DNA of 64,000 nucleotides from Variovorax paradoxus (lineage in GTDB: Bacteria > Pseudomonadota > Gammaproteobacteria > Burkholderiales > Burkholderiaceae_C): assembly GCF_009498455.1 (NCBI RefSeq), contig NZ_CP045644.1, positions 2,483,001 to 2,547,000 on the forward strand, given 5' to 3'. The notes below the pieces were generated by a model. The model was not told the origin of the DNA. It was given only the letters and a program-made list of their open reading frames with translations, and searched no databases. The position numbers were made by a program, and so were the translations under genes. This document shows positions 18,725-28,067 of this stretch, in pieces. The stretch's first letter is position 1. Each line of letters starts with the position of its first letter.

Positions 18725-19522
18725 TCAAGCCGGCGCGTCCGTCGCCACGAAACCCAGGCGGCGCGAGATTTCCAGCGCGCAGGCCTTCAGCGGCACGGCC
18801 ACGCGGCCGTTCCAGTCGCTGTCGAAGGTGGCCTCGGGGCCCATCGCCGTGATGCCCAGCACCAGGTTGTTGGTCGAGTCGAACACCGGCGCGCAGAAGG
18901 CGTCGATGCCCGGAATCGGCTGGCCCAGCGTGCGCGACATGCCGTGCAGCCGCGTCTCGACCAGCAGCGCCTCGATCTGCGAGGTCGACAGCTCTTCGGC
19001 GCCACGGCCGCCGGCCGGCCCGCGCAGGCGAGCGAGGTCGTCCACCATCATCTTTTCCACCACCTTCGGCGGCAGGTAGGCCGCGAACAGGCGGCCCGTG
19101 GCCGTGTAGGCCAGCGACATCACGGTGCCGGTACGCAGGTTCACGTGCAGCGGGTGGATCGGTTCTTCCAGCCGCACCACGGTCGGCCCGAAGTTGCCCC
19201 ACACGGCGACCGCGATGCTCTGTTCGGTCTCGGAGGCCAGCGCTTCGATGAGCGGCGACGCCTCCTTGATCGGGTCGAGCCGCTGCAGCTTGGCCAGGCC
19301 CAGTTGCAGGGCCAGCGGGCCCAGCTCGTAGCGGCCGGCGCCGTCCTGCACCACGAACCCGACCTTCAGAAAACTGACGAGGTAGGGGTGCGCCTTGCCG
19401 ACCGGAATGCCGGCCGATTTGCCGAGGTCGCGCAGCGCCATGGGCGCCACGTGCCGCCCGAGCGCGACCAGCAATTGCGTTCCGATTTCGACGGATTGAA
19501 TGCCACGTCTTGGCTTTTCCAT
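18725..19522 (-). CDS. IclR-family transcriptional regulator
   Basis: 265-residue regulator with an N-terminal winged helix (GIQSVEIGTQLLVALGRHVA, then LRDLGKSAGIPVGKAHPYLV as recognition helix region) and a C-terminal IclR effector domain (TGRLFAAYLP, IPGIDAFCAPVFD, VLGITAMGP). The start MEKPRRGIQSVE at 19522 was chosen by family length and because a TATACT -10 element lies upstream of it on this strand. Upstream in-frame ATGs exist at 19567 and 19672. It is divergent from the FAD dehydrogenase and very probably controls the catabolic genes to about 30.9 kb. Confidence 0.88.
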   Translation of the reverse strand: MEKPRRGIQSVEIGTQLLVALGRHVAPMALRDLGKSAGIPVGKAHPYLVSFLKVGFVVQDGAGRYELGPLALQLGLAKLQRLDPIKEASPLIEALASETEQSIAVAVWGNFGPTVVRLEEPIHPLHVNLRTGTVMSLAYTATGRLFAAYLPPKVVEKMMVDDLARLRGPAGGRGAEELSTSQIEALLVETRLHGMSRTLGQPIPGIDAFCAPVFDSTNNLVLGITAMGPEATFDSDWNGRVAVPLKACALEISRRLGFVATDAPA

Positions 19523-19602
19523 GGGGCGCCCGGCGTGGGGGTTGAGGGAGGGAGCGAGTATAGCCATCAGGGTTTTTACTGATATTGTCGTGTTCAATCG
19601 AC

Positions 19603-19663
19603 GATGACTGATCATCTGATAGTAACTAAAGGACTTGACCATATCAACATCGCTCCATAAACT
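19603..19663 (+). promoter_or_regulatory. Promoter and candidate IclR operator of the catabolic operon
   Basis: A sigma70-type promoter faces right: -35 TTGACC (19635-19640), 17 bp spacer, -10 TAAACT (19658-19663), about 50 bp before the dehydrogenase ATG. Just upstream lies the inverted repeat GATGA-CTGA-TCATC (19603-19616), a plausible binding site for the divergently encoded IclR regulator. Confidence 0.55.
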
Positions 19664-19712
19664 CCGCCGCACTTAAGTCGTACACACAACACGAGAGCGA
19701 ACAGAGGCAGAG

Positions 19713-21473
19713 ATGGAACAGAACACGTGGGAATGCGATGTCCTCGTCGTCGGCAGCGGCGCATCGGGCATGGCCACCGCCGTCACGGCGGCGTCGCAGG
19801 GTTTGAAGGTGCTGGTGGTCGAGAAAGAGCCGCGCTTCGGCGGCACCACCGCGCGCTCGGGCGGCTGGCTGTGGATTCCGGGCACGCGCCTGGCCACGGA
19901 GCAGGGCATCCATGAGCCGCCCGGCGCCGCGCTCGACTACATGAAGCACGAGACCACGACGCACTTCGACGCGGCGCGCGTCGGCGCTTTTCTCGACATG
20001 GGCCCGAAGGCCATCGACTTCTTCACGCGCAACACCTGCGTGCAGTTCGACATGCCGCCCGTCTTCCCCGACTACCACGCCGAAGCGCCCGGCGGCCAGC
20101 CCGGCGGGCGTTCGATGGTCACGCGCCCGTTCGACGGCCGCGAGCTCGGTGCGCGCATCAAGCACCTGGCGCCGCCGCTGCCCGAACTCACGGTGTTCGG
20201 AATGATGTTGGGCTCGGGCCCCGAGATCAAACACTTCATGCGGGCCTTCAAGTCGCCGACCTCGTTCTGGTACGTGACCAAGCGCCTGACCCGCCACTTC
20301 CTGGACGTGGTGCGCCACGGCCGCGGCATGACGCTGACCAACGGCAACGCGCTGGCCGGCCGCCTGGCCAAGGCCGCGATGGACCTGGACATTCCCGTGT
20401 GGCTCTCGTCGCCCGTGAAGAAGCTCGTGGTCGAGTACGACGGCGTGTCGGGCGCCGTGGTGCAACACGAAGGCAAGTCGGTGCGCATCACCGCCAAGTG
20501 CGGCGTGGTGCTGGCATGCGGCGGTTTCCCGTACGACGTGGAGCGCCGCAAGCAACTGTTCCCGCACGCACCGACGGGCAAGGAGCACTACTCGCCGTCG
20601 CCCTCCACGAACACCGGCGACGGCCTGCGCCTGGCCGAAGCGGTGGGCGGCCGCGTCGACGGCACCATCCCGCACGCCGCGGCCTGGGTGCCGGCGTCGG
20701 TCACCACGCGGCCCGATGGCAGCAAGGGCGTGATGCCGCACTTCATCGACCGCGCCAAGCCCGGCGTGATCGCGGTCACGCCCAAGGGCAAGCGCTTCGC
20801 GAACGAAGGCAACTCGTACCACGACTTCGTGCAGGCGATGGTCAAGGCCTGCGAAAGCGACGGCGAGCCCGAGGTCACGGCCTGGCTGTTGTGCGACCAC
20901 AAGGCGCTGCGCGACTATGGCCTGGGCTGCGTCGCGCCCGCACCGCTGCCCATCGGCCGCCACCTGAAGACCGGCTATCTGAAGCGCGGCGCCACCATCG
21001 GCGAACTGGCGAAAGAAATCGGCATCGCCCCCGCCGCGCTCGAAGCCACCGTGCAAGCCTTCAACGAAGGCGCGCGCACCGGCGACGACCCCGCGTTCGG
21101 CAAGGGCAGCAAGGCCTACAACCGCTACCAGGGCGACGCCAACGTCACGCCGAACCCCTGCGTGGCACCGCTCGAAAACGGCCCGTACTACGCGATCAAG
21201 CTCGTCGTCGGCGACATCGGCACCTTCGCCGGCCTCGTCACCGACGAGAAGACCCGCGTGCTCGGCGCCGACCGCCAGCCGATCAAGGGCCTGTACGCCG
21301 TCGGCAACGACGCGGCCAGCGTGATGGGTGGCAACTACCCCGGCGCGGGCATCACGCTCGGCCCGGCGCTTACCTTCGGCTACGTCGCAGGGCTGCAGGT
21401 GGCGCAGGCCGAAGTGGCCGTGCCCTTGCACGTCGAACAGCGCGAAGCCGTGGCCGTGCCGCGCAGCGCCTGA
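19713..21473 (+). CDS. FAD-dependent dehydrogenase of the fumarate reductase / 3-ketosteroid-1-dehydrogenase family
   Basis: 586-residue flavoprotein. The N-terminal dinucleotide fold is VLVVGSGASGMATAVTAASQ followed by EKEPRFGGTTARSGGWLWIPG. The C-terminal FAD-binding end is GLYAVGNDAASVMGGNYPGAGITLGPA. This architecture is shared by fumarate reductase flavoproteins and 3-ketosteroid delta1-dehydrogenases. The PGAGITLGPALTFGY end favours the latter group. It leads an operon with an SDR, an importer and an OYE-like reductase, which suggests alpha,beta-desaturation of a cyclic ketone. The exact substrate is unknown. Confidence 0.8.
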   Translation: MEQNTWECDVLVVGSGASGMATAVTAASQGLKVLVVEKEPRFGGTTARSGGWLWIPGTRLATEQGIHEPPGAALDYMKHETTTHFDAARVGAFLDMGPKAIDFFTRNTCVQFDMPPVFPDYHAEAPGGQPGGRSMVTRPFDGRELGARIKHLAPPLPELTVFGMMLGSGPEIKHFMRAFKSPTSFWYVTKRLTRHFLDVVRHGRGMTLTNGNALAGRLAKAAMDLDIPVWLSSPVKKLVVEYDGVSGAVVQHEGKSVRITAKCGVVLACGGFPYDVERRKQLFPHAPTGKEHYSPSPSTNTGDGLRLAEAVGGRVDGTIPHAAAWVPASVTTRPDGSKGVMPHFIDRAKPGVIAVTPKGKRFANEGNSYHDFVQAMVKACESDGEPEVTAWLLCDHKALRDYGLGCVAPAPLPIGRHLKTGYLKRGATIGELAKEIGIAPAALEATVQAFNEGARTGDDPAFGKGSKAYNRYQGDANVTPNPCVAPLENGPYYAIKLVVGDIGTFAGLVTDEKTRVLGADRQPIKGLYAVGNDAASVMGGNYPGAGITLGPALTFGYVAGLQVAQAEVAVPLHVEQREAVAVPRSA

Positions 21474-21524
21474 CCCCGATCCGATTCAACGCACGCACGC
21501 ATTCATTCATTCAAGGAGCCGACC

Positions 21525-22301
21525 ATGCCCTTTCCTCCTCACGTCGCACCGCGCCTGCTCGAAGGCCGCCTTGCGCTGATCACCGGTGCCGGCCAGGGCA
21601 ACGGCCGCGCGCTCGCGCTCGGCCTGGCCCAGGCGGGCGCACGCGTCGTCGTCACCGACATGAACGAAGCCACCGTGGCCGAGACCGCGCAGCTGGTGCG
21701 CAACGAAGGCGGCGAAGCCTGGTCGTTCGTGCTCGACGTCACCGCGCCCGAGGCCTGCCATGCACTGGCCGCGCGCGTGGCGCAAGAGGTCGGCCATGTC
21801 GACCTGCTGGTGAACAACGCCGGCATCATCATCCGCGAGACCACCAGCAGCCCGAACGCCGCGGCCAACTGGAAGAAGACCATCGACGTGAACGTGCACG
21901 GCACCTTCAACACCACGCTGGCCTTCATCCCCGTGCTCAAGCAGACGAAGGGATCGATCATCAACATCGCCTCCATTGCCGCTTATGCGGGGCAGGCCGC
22001 GAGCCTGGGCTACGCGCCCTCGAAGGGCGCCATCAAGATGCTCACGCAGTCGCTGGCGCAAGAGCTCGCGCCGGCCGGCGTGCGTGTCAACGCGCTCGCA
22101 CCCGGCGTGATCGAGACGCCCATGACCGCCGCCACGCGCGAGAACCCGCAGCGCCTCGAGTCGTTCATGACGCGCATCCCGATGGGCCGCGTCGGCCAGA
22201 CCGAAGACCTCGTGGGCCCGGTGATCTTCCTGGCGAGCGACATGTCCCGCTACGTCACCGGCATCACGCTGCCGGTGGACGGCGGCTTTCTCGCGGTCTG
22301 A
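21525..22301 (+). CDS. Short-chain dehydrogenase/reductase (SDR)
   Basis: 258-residue classical SDR. The cofactor motif TGAGQGNGRALALGL is at about residues 20-34. NNAG is in VDLLVNNAGIIIRE, and the catalytic Tyr and Lys are in GYAPSKGAIKML. The C-terminal LPVDGGFLAV is standard. Asp at the end of beta2 (VVVTDMNEATV) favours NAD(H) over NADP(H). A strong AAGGAG lies 10 bases before the ATG. It is located 51 bp after the FAD dehydrogenase in the catabolic operon and probably oxidises a secondary alcohol or reduces a keto intermediate. Confidence 0.9.
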   Translation: MPFPPHVAPRLLEGRLALITGAGQGNGRALALGLAQAGARVVVTDMNEATVAETAQLVRNEGGEAWSFVLDVTAPEACHALAARVAQEVGHVDLLVNNAGIIIRETTSSPNAAANWKKTIDVNVHGTFNTTLAFIPVLKQTKGSIINIASIAAYAGQAASLGYAPSKGAIKMLTQSLAQELAPAGVRVNALAPGVIETPMTAATRENPQRLESFMTRIPMGRVGQTEDLVGPVIFLASDMSRYVTGITLPVDGGFLAV

Positions 22302-22371
22302 GCCGTTTGAGGCAGGCCCCTTCTTTTTCGATTTCCCGTTCCCGTCCGTCAAACACTTCAGGAGACAAAGA

Positions 22372-23571
22372 ATGAAAACGATCCGTCTGTACAAGACCCT
22401 GCTCGCGACCGCCGCCTTCGCTGCGTTCAGTGCCGGTGCTTACGCGCAAGACATCAAGCTCGGCTACAACGGCGACCTCTCGGCGTCGCCCTCGGCGCAG
22501 AGCGGCCAGGCCGCGGTGCTGGGCATGGAAGCGGCCATTGCCGACCTGAACGCCGCCGGCGGCGCGCTCGGACGGAAGTTCACGCTGGTCACGCGCGACG
22601 ACGTCTCGGCGCCGCCGAAGTCGATCCAGAACATGAGCGACCTGGTCGACAACGAGAAGGTGGTGGCGGTGTTCGGCCCCACCAACTCGGGCAACGCCAT
22701 GGCCTGGAAGCACATCGCCAACCAGAAGAAGATCCCCGTGCTGGGCAACGTGGGTTCGGGCACCGACATCACCAAGCCGATGAGCGCCGGCGCCGACAAC
22801 TACATGTTCCGCGTCTCGATGGTCGACCGCGAACAGGTCGCCGCGCTCATGGCCTACGTGAAGCGCAACGCGGCCGGCTCCAAGGTCGTGGGCCTCATGG
22901 CCGAGACCACCGGCTACGGCCAGGGCGGCCTGAAGGACATGGAAGAAATCGCCAAGCTGCAGGACATCAAGATCGCAGCCACCGAGCGCTTCGGCGTCGG
23001 CGACACCGACATGACCTCGCAGCTGAGCAAGATGAAGGCCGCCAATGTCGACACCGTCGTGGTGTGGGCGCAGGGCACGCCCATCGCGCAGCTGGTGCGC
23101 AGCATGGAGAAGATCAACTACTTCCCGCTGACGCTCACCTCGTGGGCGGCCGACAACATCACCTTCTACGACGCAGCCGGCAAGGCGCTGGCCGAAAAGC
23201 CGATCTTCATGCGCACCGTGAGCGAGACGCGCACGCCCGCGCAGCAGAAGCTGTTCGACCGCATCGGCAGCAAGCTGAAGGCGCCGGGCTCGTTCTCGTT
23301 CGCGCTGCACGGCTACGACTCGGTGCTGCTGCTGGCCCAGGCCATGAAGCAGGCCAACAGCACCGAAGGCGCCGCCGTGCGCGTCGCGCTCGAAGACCTG
23401 AAGACGCCGGTGCAGGGCGTGCTCAAGACCTACGAAAAGCCCTTCAGCAAGACCAACCACGAAGCCCTCACGGCGAAAGACCTGGTCTGGATCCGCTGGA
23501 AGGACGGCAAGCTGATGCCCTACAGCGACGCGCTGATCGGTGCGCTCAAGCCGGCCGACTTCAAGCAATAA
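22372..23571 (+). CDS. ABC transporter substrate-binding protein (branched-chain amino acid / aromatic type)
   Basis: 399-residue periplasmic type 1 binding protein (Peripla_BP_6 family). A signal peptide is seen (KTLLATAAFAAFSAGAYA, cleavage before QDIKLGYN). The domain starts LGYNGDLSASPSAQSGQAAV and continues through VVAVFGPTNSGNAMA. Members bind branched-chain amino acids, but many in Comamonadaceae catabolic clusters bind aromatic or alicyclic acids. The operon context points to the compound degraded by the neighbouring enzymes. AGGAG precedes the ATG. Confidence 0.88.
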   Translation: MKTIRLYKTLLATAAFAAFSAGAYAQDIKLGYNGDLSASPSAQSGQAAVLGMEAAIADLNAAGGALGRKFTLVTRDDVSAPPKSIQNMSDLVDNEKVVAVFGPTNSGNAMAWKHIANQKKIPVLGNVGSGTDITKPMSAGADNYMFRVSMVDREQVAALMAYVKRNAAGSKVVGLMAETTGYGQGGLKDMEEIAKLQDIKIAATERFGVGDTDMTSQLSKMKAANVDTVVVWAQGTPIAQLVRSMEKINYFPLTLTSWAADNITFYDAAGKALAEKPIFMRTVSETRTPAQQKLFDRIGSKLKAPGSFSFALHGYDSVLLLAQAMKQANSTEGAAVRVALEDLKTPVQGVLKTYEKPFSKTNHEALTAKDLVWIRWKDGKLMPYSDALIGALKPADFKQ

Positions 23572-23626
23572 ACGTCTGAGACAAAGGAACGGGGCACCGC
23601 CTCGTTCCGCAACGGAGATACACACC

Positions 23627-24550
23627 ATGGTTGAAGCGCTCCTGCAGGCGCTCATCAGCGGGCTCGCCGTCGGCGGTGCCTATGCGCTGGTGGCGCTGGG
23701 ATTCAGCATCACGTTCACGACGACCAAGACGCTGAACTTCTCGCACGGCGAGTTCGTCTCGGCCGGCGCGTTCATCGGCATGAGCGCACTGTTCCTCGTG
23801 CTGGGCAAGCCGCTCAGTTCCACCACCTTCGGCGACGCCGTGCCCGGCGCGGGCGCGCAGCTGTTCGCGCTGGTCGCCGCGCTCGGCGTGATGGGCTTCC
23901 TGGGCTGGCTGCTCTATGTGCTGGGCGTGCGTCCCTTCGCGGGCCGCCCGGGCATGGCCTGGGTCATGAGCACGCTGGGCTTCGGCGTCATCTTGCAGAG
24001 CGTGGGGCTTGCCATCTGGGGCCCGAAGCCCGTGGTGGTGCCCGCGCCCGTGGGCGACACCGTGATCCGCATGTTCGGCGTGGGCGTGCGCCCGCAGGAG
24101 CTGCTCACGCTCGGCGTGGCCGTGGTCGTGATGATCGGGTTCGACCGCGTGATGAACCGCACCATGATCGGCAAGGCCATGCGCGCCGTGGCGCAGAACG
24201 GCAACGTCGCCAGCCTCATGGGCATCAACACCAACGCCATGATGATCGGCGCCTTCGTCGTCAGCTCGGCGCTGGCGGGGTTGTCGGGCTTCTTGCTTGC
24301 GCCCATCGCGCAGGCCTCGCTCTTCATGGGGCTGACCGTGGGGCTCAAGGGCTTCTCGGGCGCCATGATCGGCGGGCTGAGCAACCCGCGCGGCTGCGTC
24401 ATCGGCGGCTTCCTGCTGGGCGTGCTCGAGTCGATGGTGAATCTCTGGCAGGCGCAGTGGCGCGAGGTCGCGGTGTTCGCGCTCGTCATCCTGGTGCTGG
24501 CCTTCCGGCCCACGGGCCTGTTCGGACGCTCGACGGTGGAGAAGGTATGA
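23627..24550 (+). CDS. Branched-chain amino acid-type ABC permease, LivH family
   Basis: 307-residue inner-membrane permease with about eight hydrophobic helices, beginning MVEALLQALISGLAVGGAYA. The LivH signature region AKTLNFSHGEF (here TKTLNFSHGEFVSAGAFIGM) and the cytoplasmic EAA-like GKAMRAVAQN are visible. AACGGAG lies upstream of the ATG. The stop overlaps the start of the permease-ATPase fusion (ATGA). Confidence 0.9.
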   Translation: MVEALLQALISGLAVGGAYALVALGFSITFTTTKTLNFSHGEFVSAGAFIGMSALFLVLGKPLSSTTFGDAVPGAGAQLFALVAALGVMGFLGWLLYVLGVRPFAGRPGMAWVMSTLGFGVILQSVGLAIWGPKPVVVPAPVGDTVIRMFGVGVRPQELLTLGVAVVVMIGFDRVMNRTMIGKAMRAVAQNGNVASLMGINTNAMMIGAFVVSSALAGLSGFLLAPIAQASLFMGLTVGLKGFSGAMIGGLSNPRGCVIGGFLLGVLESMVNLWQAQWREVAVFALVILVLAFRPTGLFGRSTVEKV

Positions 24551-26337
24551 AGCGCCTCGCCCATCCCGCCGCCGTGGTGCTGGTGGCGGCCGTGCTGTGC
24601 GGCCTCGTCACGCTGTCCGGCAACGACTACTACCTGCGCATCGCTTTCATGATGTGCGTCTACTACCTGTGCGCCGCCGGCATGAACGTGCTGGTCGGTT
24701 ATGCAGGGCAGAAATCGCTGGGGCAGGCCGGCTTGTTCGCGGCCGGCGCCTACGCGGTTGCGCTCATCACCTCGCGCACCGAGCTGAGCCCGTGGCTCGC
24801 GCTGGTGATCGCGGCTGTCGTCTCGGGCGTGTGCGGCGTGCTCATCGCGCTGCCTTCGCTGCGCGTGAAGGGACCGTACCTCGCGATGGTCACGCTGGCC
24901 TTCGGCATCGTGGTCGAGAAGCTCGTGGGCGAATGGACCGACGTGTTCGGCGGCGCGCAGGGCATCTACGGCATCCGTCCGCTGACCTGGAACGGCCAGC
25001 CGTTGAGCAGCGTGCAATGGGTGATTTTGGGCATCGTGCTCAGCGCCGCGCTGCACCTGCTGCTGCGCAACCTGCTGCAGGGCCGCTTCGGCCGCGCGCT
25101 GCTGTCGCTGCAGGCGGACGAAATCGCCTCGTCGTCGGTGGGCGTGCGCGTGTACCGCGCCAAGGTCATGGCCTTCGTGGTCGCGGCCGTCACCTGCGGC
25201 ATCGCGGGCGCGCTCGTGGCGCAGCAGAACCAGTACATCAACTCCGACTTCATCACCTTCCACCTGTCGATCTTCATCCTGCTGCTGGTGCTGTTCGGCG
25301 GCGCGGGCTCGATGTACGGCCCCATCGTGGGCGCGGTGCTGCTCACGGCGACCGACGCGCTGCTCGCGCGCTGGCCCTCGGCGCAGCACTTCCTGTACGG
25401 CTTCCTGCTGCTGTTCGCGCTCTACGTGATGCCGGGCGGCGTGGTGGGTCTCTTCAACAAGTGGTTCCTGAAGTCGCGCCATCGTGGCGAAGGGCCGGCC
25501 GGCAACGGCGTGCCGGGCCAGATCGGTCCCGGCGGCGAAGGCGAGCTGCTGGTGGTGCAGGGCGTGACCAAGTCGTACGGCGGCGTGAAGCCCGCGCAGG
25601 ACGTGTCGTTCCGCCTGCAGCGCGGCCACATCCATGCGCTCATCGGACCGAACGGTGCCGGCAAGAGCACCATGATCAACATGCTCACCGGCGTGGTCGA
25701 ACCCGACGCGGGCGTGATCCGCTTCCTGGGCCGCAACATCGTGGGCCAGCCGGCGCACACCATCTGCTGCCTGGGCATGGGCCGCACCTTCCAGAACCTG
25801 CGTTTGTTCGCCGACCTTTCGGTGCTCGACAACGTGATGCTCGGACGGCACAGCCGCATGAGCAACGGCTTCCTGTCGTCGCTCGTGGCCTGGCCCACGG
25901 CCGGCAAGCAGGAGCGCGCCACGCGCGACCGCGCGCTGCAACTGCTCGACCTCGTGGGCCTGGGCCACCTGGCGCACTGGCCTGCCGGCAGCCTGCCCTA
26001 CGGCCTGCAGCGCCGCGTGGAACTGGCGCGCGCGCTCGCCACCGAGCCGCAGCTTCTGCTGCTCGACGAGCCCGCCGCCGGCCTCAACCCGCAGGAGACC
26101 GCCGAGCTCGGCGAACTGCTGGTGCGCATCGGAAAGTGCGGCGTGTCCATCCTGATGGTGGAGCACCACATGGATCTGGTGATGTCGATCTCCGACCACG
26201 TGATCGTGCTCGACTACGGCGTGAAGATCGCCGAAGGCAAGCCCGCCGAGGTGCAGTCGAACCCGCGCGTGGTCGAGGCCTACCTGGGCGTGGACGACGA
26301 AGAACCAGCGCACACGGCGCAGGCCGTGCCCGCCTGA
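24547..26337 (+). CDS. LivM permease fused to LivG ATPase
   Basis: One 596-residue chain carrying both the second permease and an ATPase of the importer. Residues 1-310 are LivM-like, with helices from LAHPAAVVLVAAVLCGLVTL to FLYGFLLLFALYVMPGGVVG. After a Gly/Pro-rich linker (residues about 318-335) the LivG ATPase begins. Walker A is GPNGAGKST, the signature region is SLPYGLQRRVELARAL and Walker B is LLLLDEPAAG. The signature reads YGLQR rather than LSGGQ, as usual for LivG. The fusion is continuous with no frameshift and fixes permease and ATPase stoichiometry. Confidence 0.92.
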   Translation: MKRLAHPAAVVLVAAVLCGLVTLSGNDYYLRIAFMMCVYYLCAAGMNVLVGYAGQKSLGQAGLFAAGAYAVALITSRTELSPWLALVIAAVVSGVCGVLIALPSLRVKGPYLAMVTLAFGIVVEKLVGEWTDVFGGAQGIYGIRPLTWNGQPLSSVQWVILGIVLSAALHLLLRNLLQGRFGRALLSLQADEIASSSVGVRVYRAKVMAFVVAAVTCGIAGALVAQQNQYINSDFITFHLSIFILLLVLFGGAGSMYGPIVGAVLLTATDALLARWPSAQHFLYGFLLLFALYVMPGGVVGLFNKWFLKSRHRGEGPAGNGVPGQIGPGGEGELLVVQGVTKSYGGVKPAQDVSFRLQRGHIHALIGPNGAGKSTMINMLTGVVEPDAGVIRFLGRNIVGQPAHTICCLGMGRTFQNLRLFADLSVLDNVMLGRHSRMSNGFLSSLVAWPTAGKQERATRDRALQLLDLVGLGHLAHWPAGSLPYGLQRRVELARALATEPQLLLLDEPAAGLNPQETAELGELLVRIGKCGVSILMVEHHMDLVMSISDHVIVLDYGVKIAEGKPAEVQSNPRVVEAYLGVDDEEPAHTAQAVPA

Positions 26338-26357
26338 GCCAGAGGACCGAAACCATC

Positions 26358-27068
<711 letters not shown>

Positions 27069-27097
27069 CTCTTACTGCTCACATCAAAGGAACCCCA

Positions 27098-28066
27098 ATG
27101 ACCACCAAGAAATTCGCCAGCCAGGCCGACCTCGAAGAAAAGAAGGTCTCGTTCACCCGCCTCTCGGAGAACGCCTACGCCTACACCGCCGAGGGCGACC
27201 CCAACACCGGCGTCTTCATCGGCGACGAGGCCGTGATGGTGGTCGACACCCAGGCCACGCCCGCGATGGCGCAGGACGTGATCCGCCGCATCCGCGAAGT
27301 CACGCCGCTGCCCATCAAGTACGTGCTGCTGAGCCACTACCACGCGGTGCGCGTGCTGGGCGCGTCGGCGTACTTCAAGGAAGGCGCCGAGCAGATCCTG
27401 GCCAGCCGCGACACCTACGACCTGATCGTCGAGCGCGGCGAGCAGGACAAGGCCAGCGAGATCGGCCGCTTCCCGCGCCTGTTCCGCAACGTCGAGTCGG
27501 TGCCGGCCGGCCTCACCTGGCCCACCATGACCTTCGACGGCACCATGAGCGTGTGGCTGGGCAAGAAGCTCGAAGTGAAGATCGCGCAGGTCGGCCGCGG
27601 CCACACCAAGGGCGACACAATCGCCTACCTCGAAGACCAGAAGATCTGCTTCGCCGGCGACCTCGTCGAGTACCAAAGCACTGCGTACGCCGGCGACTGC
27701 TACTTCCGCGACTGGCCCACCACGCTCGATCGCCTGGCCGGTTTCGGTTTCGAGAAGCTGGTGCCCGGCCGCGGCGCCGCACTGGAAAACGCCGCCGACG
27801 TGCGCAAGGCGATTGCCTCCACGCGCGCCTTCATTTCCGACGTCTACACGCTGGTGAACAACGGCGTGGCAGAAGGCAAGTCGCTCAACGTGATCTACAA
27901 GGAAACCGTGGCCGCGCTGCGCCCGACCTACGGCCACTGGGTCATCTTCGACCACTGCATGCCCTTCGACGTGACGCGTGCCTACGACGAGGCCACCGGC
28001 CACGTGCACCCGCGCATCTGGACCGCAGAGCGCGACATCGAAATGTGGAACGCCCTCGAAAGCTGA
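27098..28066 (+). CDS. Metallo-beta-lactamase-fold protein with altered metal-binding motif
   Basis: 322-residue MBL-fold protein, ATG chosen after AAAGGA. Later metal-site elements are present: GRGHTKGD, FAGDLVEY and FDHCMPFD. The first motif, normally HxHxDH, reads H80-Y-H82-A-V84-R85, so the Asp and third His are replaced by Val and Arg. From memory, relatives in alphaproteobacterial and Comamonadaceae catabolic clusters share SHYHAVRVLGA, which makes the change a family trait rather than decay. It could be a mono-metal hydrolase (lactonase or thioesterase) or a binding protein. It lies in the catabolic operon. Confidence 0.8.
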   Translation: MTTKKFASQADLEEKKVSFTRLSENAYAYTAEGDPNTGVFIGDEAVMVVDTQATPAMAQDVIRRIREVTPLPIKYVLLSHYHAVRVLGASAYFKEGAEQILASRDTYDLIVERGEQDKASEIGRFPRLFRNVESVPAGLTWPTMTFDGTMSVWLGKKLEVKIAQVGRGHTKGDTIAYLEDQKICFAGDLVEYQSTAYAGDCYFRDWPTTLDRLAGFGFEKLVPGRGAALENAADVRKAIASTRAFISDVYTLVNNGVAEGKSLNVIYKETVAALRPTYGHWVIFDHCMPFDVTRAYDEATGHVHPRIWTAERDIEMWNALES

Positions 28067-28067
28067 G

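Noticed and set aside
19522..19672. Longer N-terminus for the IclR regulator (start at 19567 or 19672)
   Set aside because: The extra residues are not typical of the family and would place the start inside or upstream of the promoter region, beyond the TATACT element.
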